DNA of 5,445 nucleotides from Candidatus Latescibacterota bacterium. Lineage in GTDB: Bacteria > JAAXHH01 > JABIQT01. The notes beneath the pieces were generated by a model. It had not been told where the DNA came from and did no database searches. It was given only the letters and a program-made list of their open reading frames with translations. Each line of letters starts with the position of its first letter. Position 1 is the first letter of the stretch. The position numbers were made by a program, and so were the translations under genes. Shown piece by piece: positions 5,068-5,445 of the stretch. The DNA lies in contig JABIQT010000082.1 of the NCBI GenBank assembly GCA_018667995.1, positions 1 to 5,445 of the forward strand, in the 5' to 3' direction.

Positions 5068-5445
5068 TCAGCTCCAAAGCCGGTCATGGGAAGATTCGCC
5101 ATCCCACGCTTCCGTGGATTCAAAAAAGCCTGGATGCTTACTATTGATGTGTTCACGAATCACTGCCTCATTGAGATCAATGCCCAGCCCCGGGCTCTCG
5201 GGTACTGCAATGAATCCATCCTGTATGATCGGGTTTGGCAGGCCGGTGACGATGTCGTTCCACCAGGGCTCATCGACGTAGTGGTTCTCGAGAGAGATGA
5301 AGTTCTCGGTTGCGGCAGCACAGTGGACGCTGGCCATTTGGGCAATTGGCATAGCCGCCATGTGGAGGGCCATCGCAATGCCGTGTTCTTGAGCACAATC
5401 TCCTATTTTCTTAGTCTCAAGAATACCTCCCGATGTAGCCGGGTC
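5068..5445 (-). CDS. Mandelate racemase/muconate lactonizing (enolase superfamily) enzyme, C-terminal part
   Basis: The frame is open from the window edge (5445) to TGA at 5068-5070, giving 125 residues; the N-terminus and most of the barrel lie outside. The visible part is the end of the TIM barrel and the C-terminal segment. It shows TSGGILETKKIGDCAQEHGI (residues 4-23, the 'GGIxExxKIxxxAxxxGI' strand-helix), MALHMAAMPIAQMASVH (25-41, with H28 at the position of the active-site LH), CAAATENFISLE (42-53) and IAVPESPGLGIDLNE (79-93, the conserved 'PxxPGLGxxxxE' closing motif). This is the acid-sugar dehydratase/racemase type of the superfamily, which abstracts a proton alpha to a carboxylate using Mg2+; the metal and base residues are not in view, so the substrate cannot be assigned. 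It is on the same strand as the dioxygenase genes, 152 bp upstream of the first, and is probably part of the same catabolic locus. Confidence 0.93.
   Translation of the reverse strand, partial: DPATSGGILETKKIGDCAQEHGIAMALHMAAMPIAQMASVHCAAATENFISLENHYVDEPWWNDIVTGLPNPIIQDGFIAVPESPGLGIDLNEAVIREHINSKHPGFFESTEAWDGESSHDRLWS

Noticed and set aside
1-5445. CRISPR array, tRNA/rRNA, insertion sequence or phage genes
   Set aside because: No spaced identical repeats, no cloverleaf-like sequence, no transposase or phage motifs and no terminal inverted repeats were seen.

Overview
The window reads as chromosome from an aerobic, Gram-negative (diderm) bacterium with roughly balanced base composition. The aerobic call rests on a haem A synthase (CtaA). 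The diderm call rests on an exported glycine-repeat protein. The CtaA style, the tail of a DUF4097-like protein, the glycine-repeat surface protein and the paired phytanoyl-CoA-dioxygenase-like enzymes fit Bacteroidota/Rhodothermota, Gemmatimonadota or Latescibacterota-type marine or sponge-associated bacteria. The phylum cannot be fixed from this window.

Left part, plus strand (1-1388): the last 26 residues of a beta-repeat protein resembling DUF4097 are followed by a strong 11-bp hairpin without a T-tract. Next comes a 399-residue exported protein whose core is fourteen consecutive glycine-rich units of 16 residues, closed by two GxxxGLxN units. It resembles the LA_2272-type surface-repeat proteins and is probably on the cell surface or in the envelope. 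Its function is unknown.

Right part, minus strand (5445 down to 1390): a co-directional series, in transcription order. (1) The C-terminal 125 residues of an enolase-superfamily enzyme (mandelate racemase/muconate lactonizing type). (2) After a 152-bp gap holding a possible short leader ORF, a PhyH-family Fe(II)/2-oxoglutarate dioxygenase with a complete HxD...H triad. (3) After 85 bp, a second PhyH-like protein in which the usual HxD is HGG. (4) After 31 bp, a creatininase-family metallo-amidohydrolase. (5) Overlapping or abutting it, ctaA. The ctaA stop lies one base from the stop of the convergent glycine-repeat gene.

The first four minus-strand genes look like a small catabolic or tailoring cluster: an acid-sugar type dehydratase/racemase, two oxygenases and a C-N hydrolase acting on an unknown small molecule. 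ctaA seems to be attached to the end of it rather than part of the pathway. The points most worth a second look are the HGG iron site, the possible translationally coupled leader ORF before the first dioxygenase, the regular 16-residue repeat protein, and the unusual ctaA context with an Asn in place of one expected haem-ligand His.
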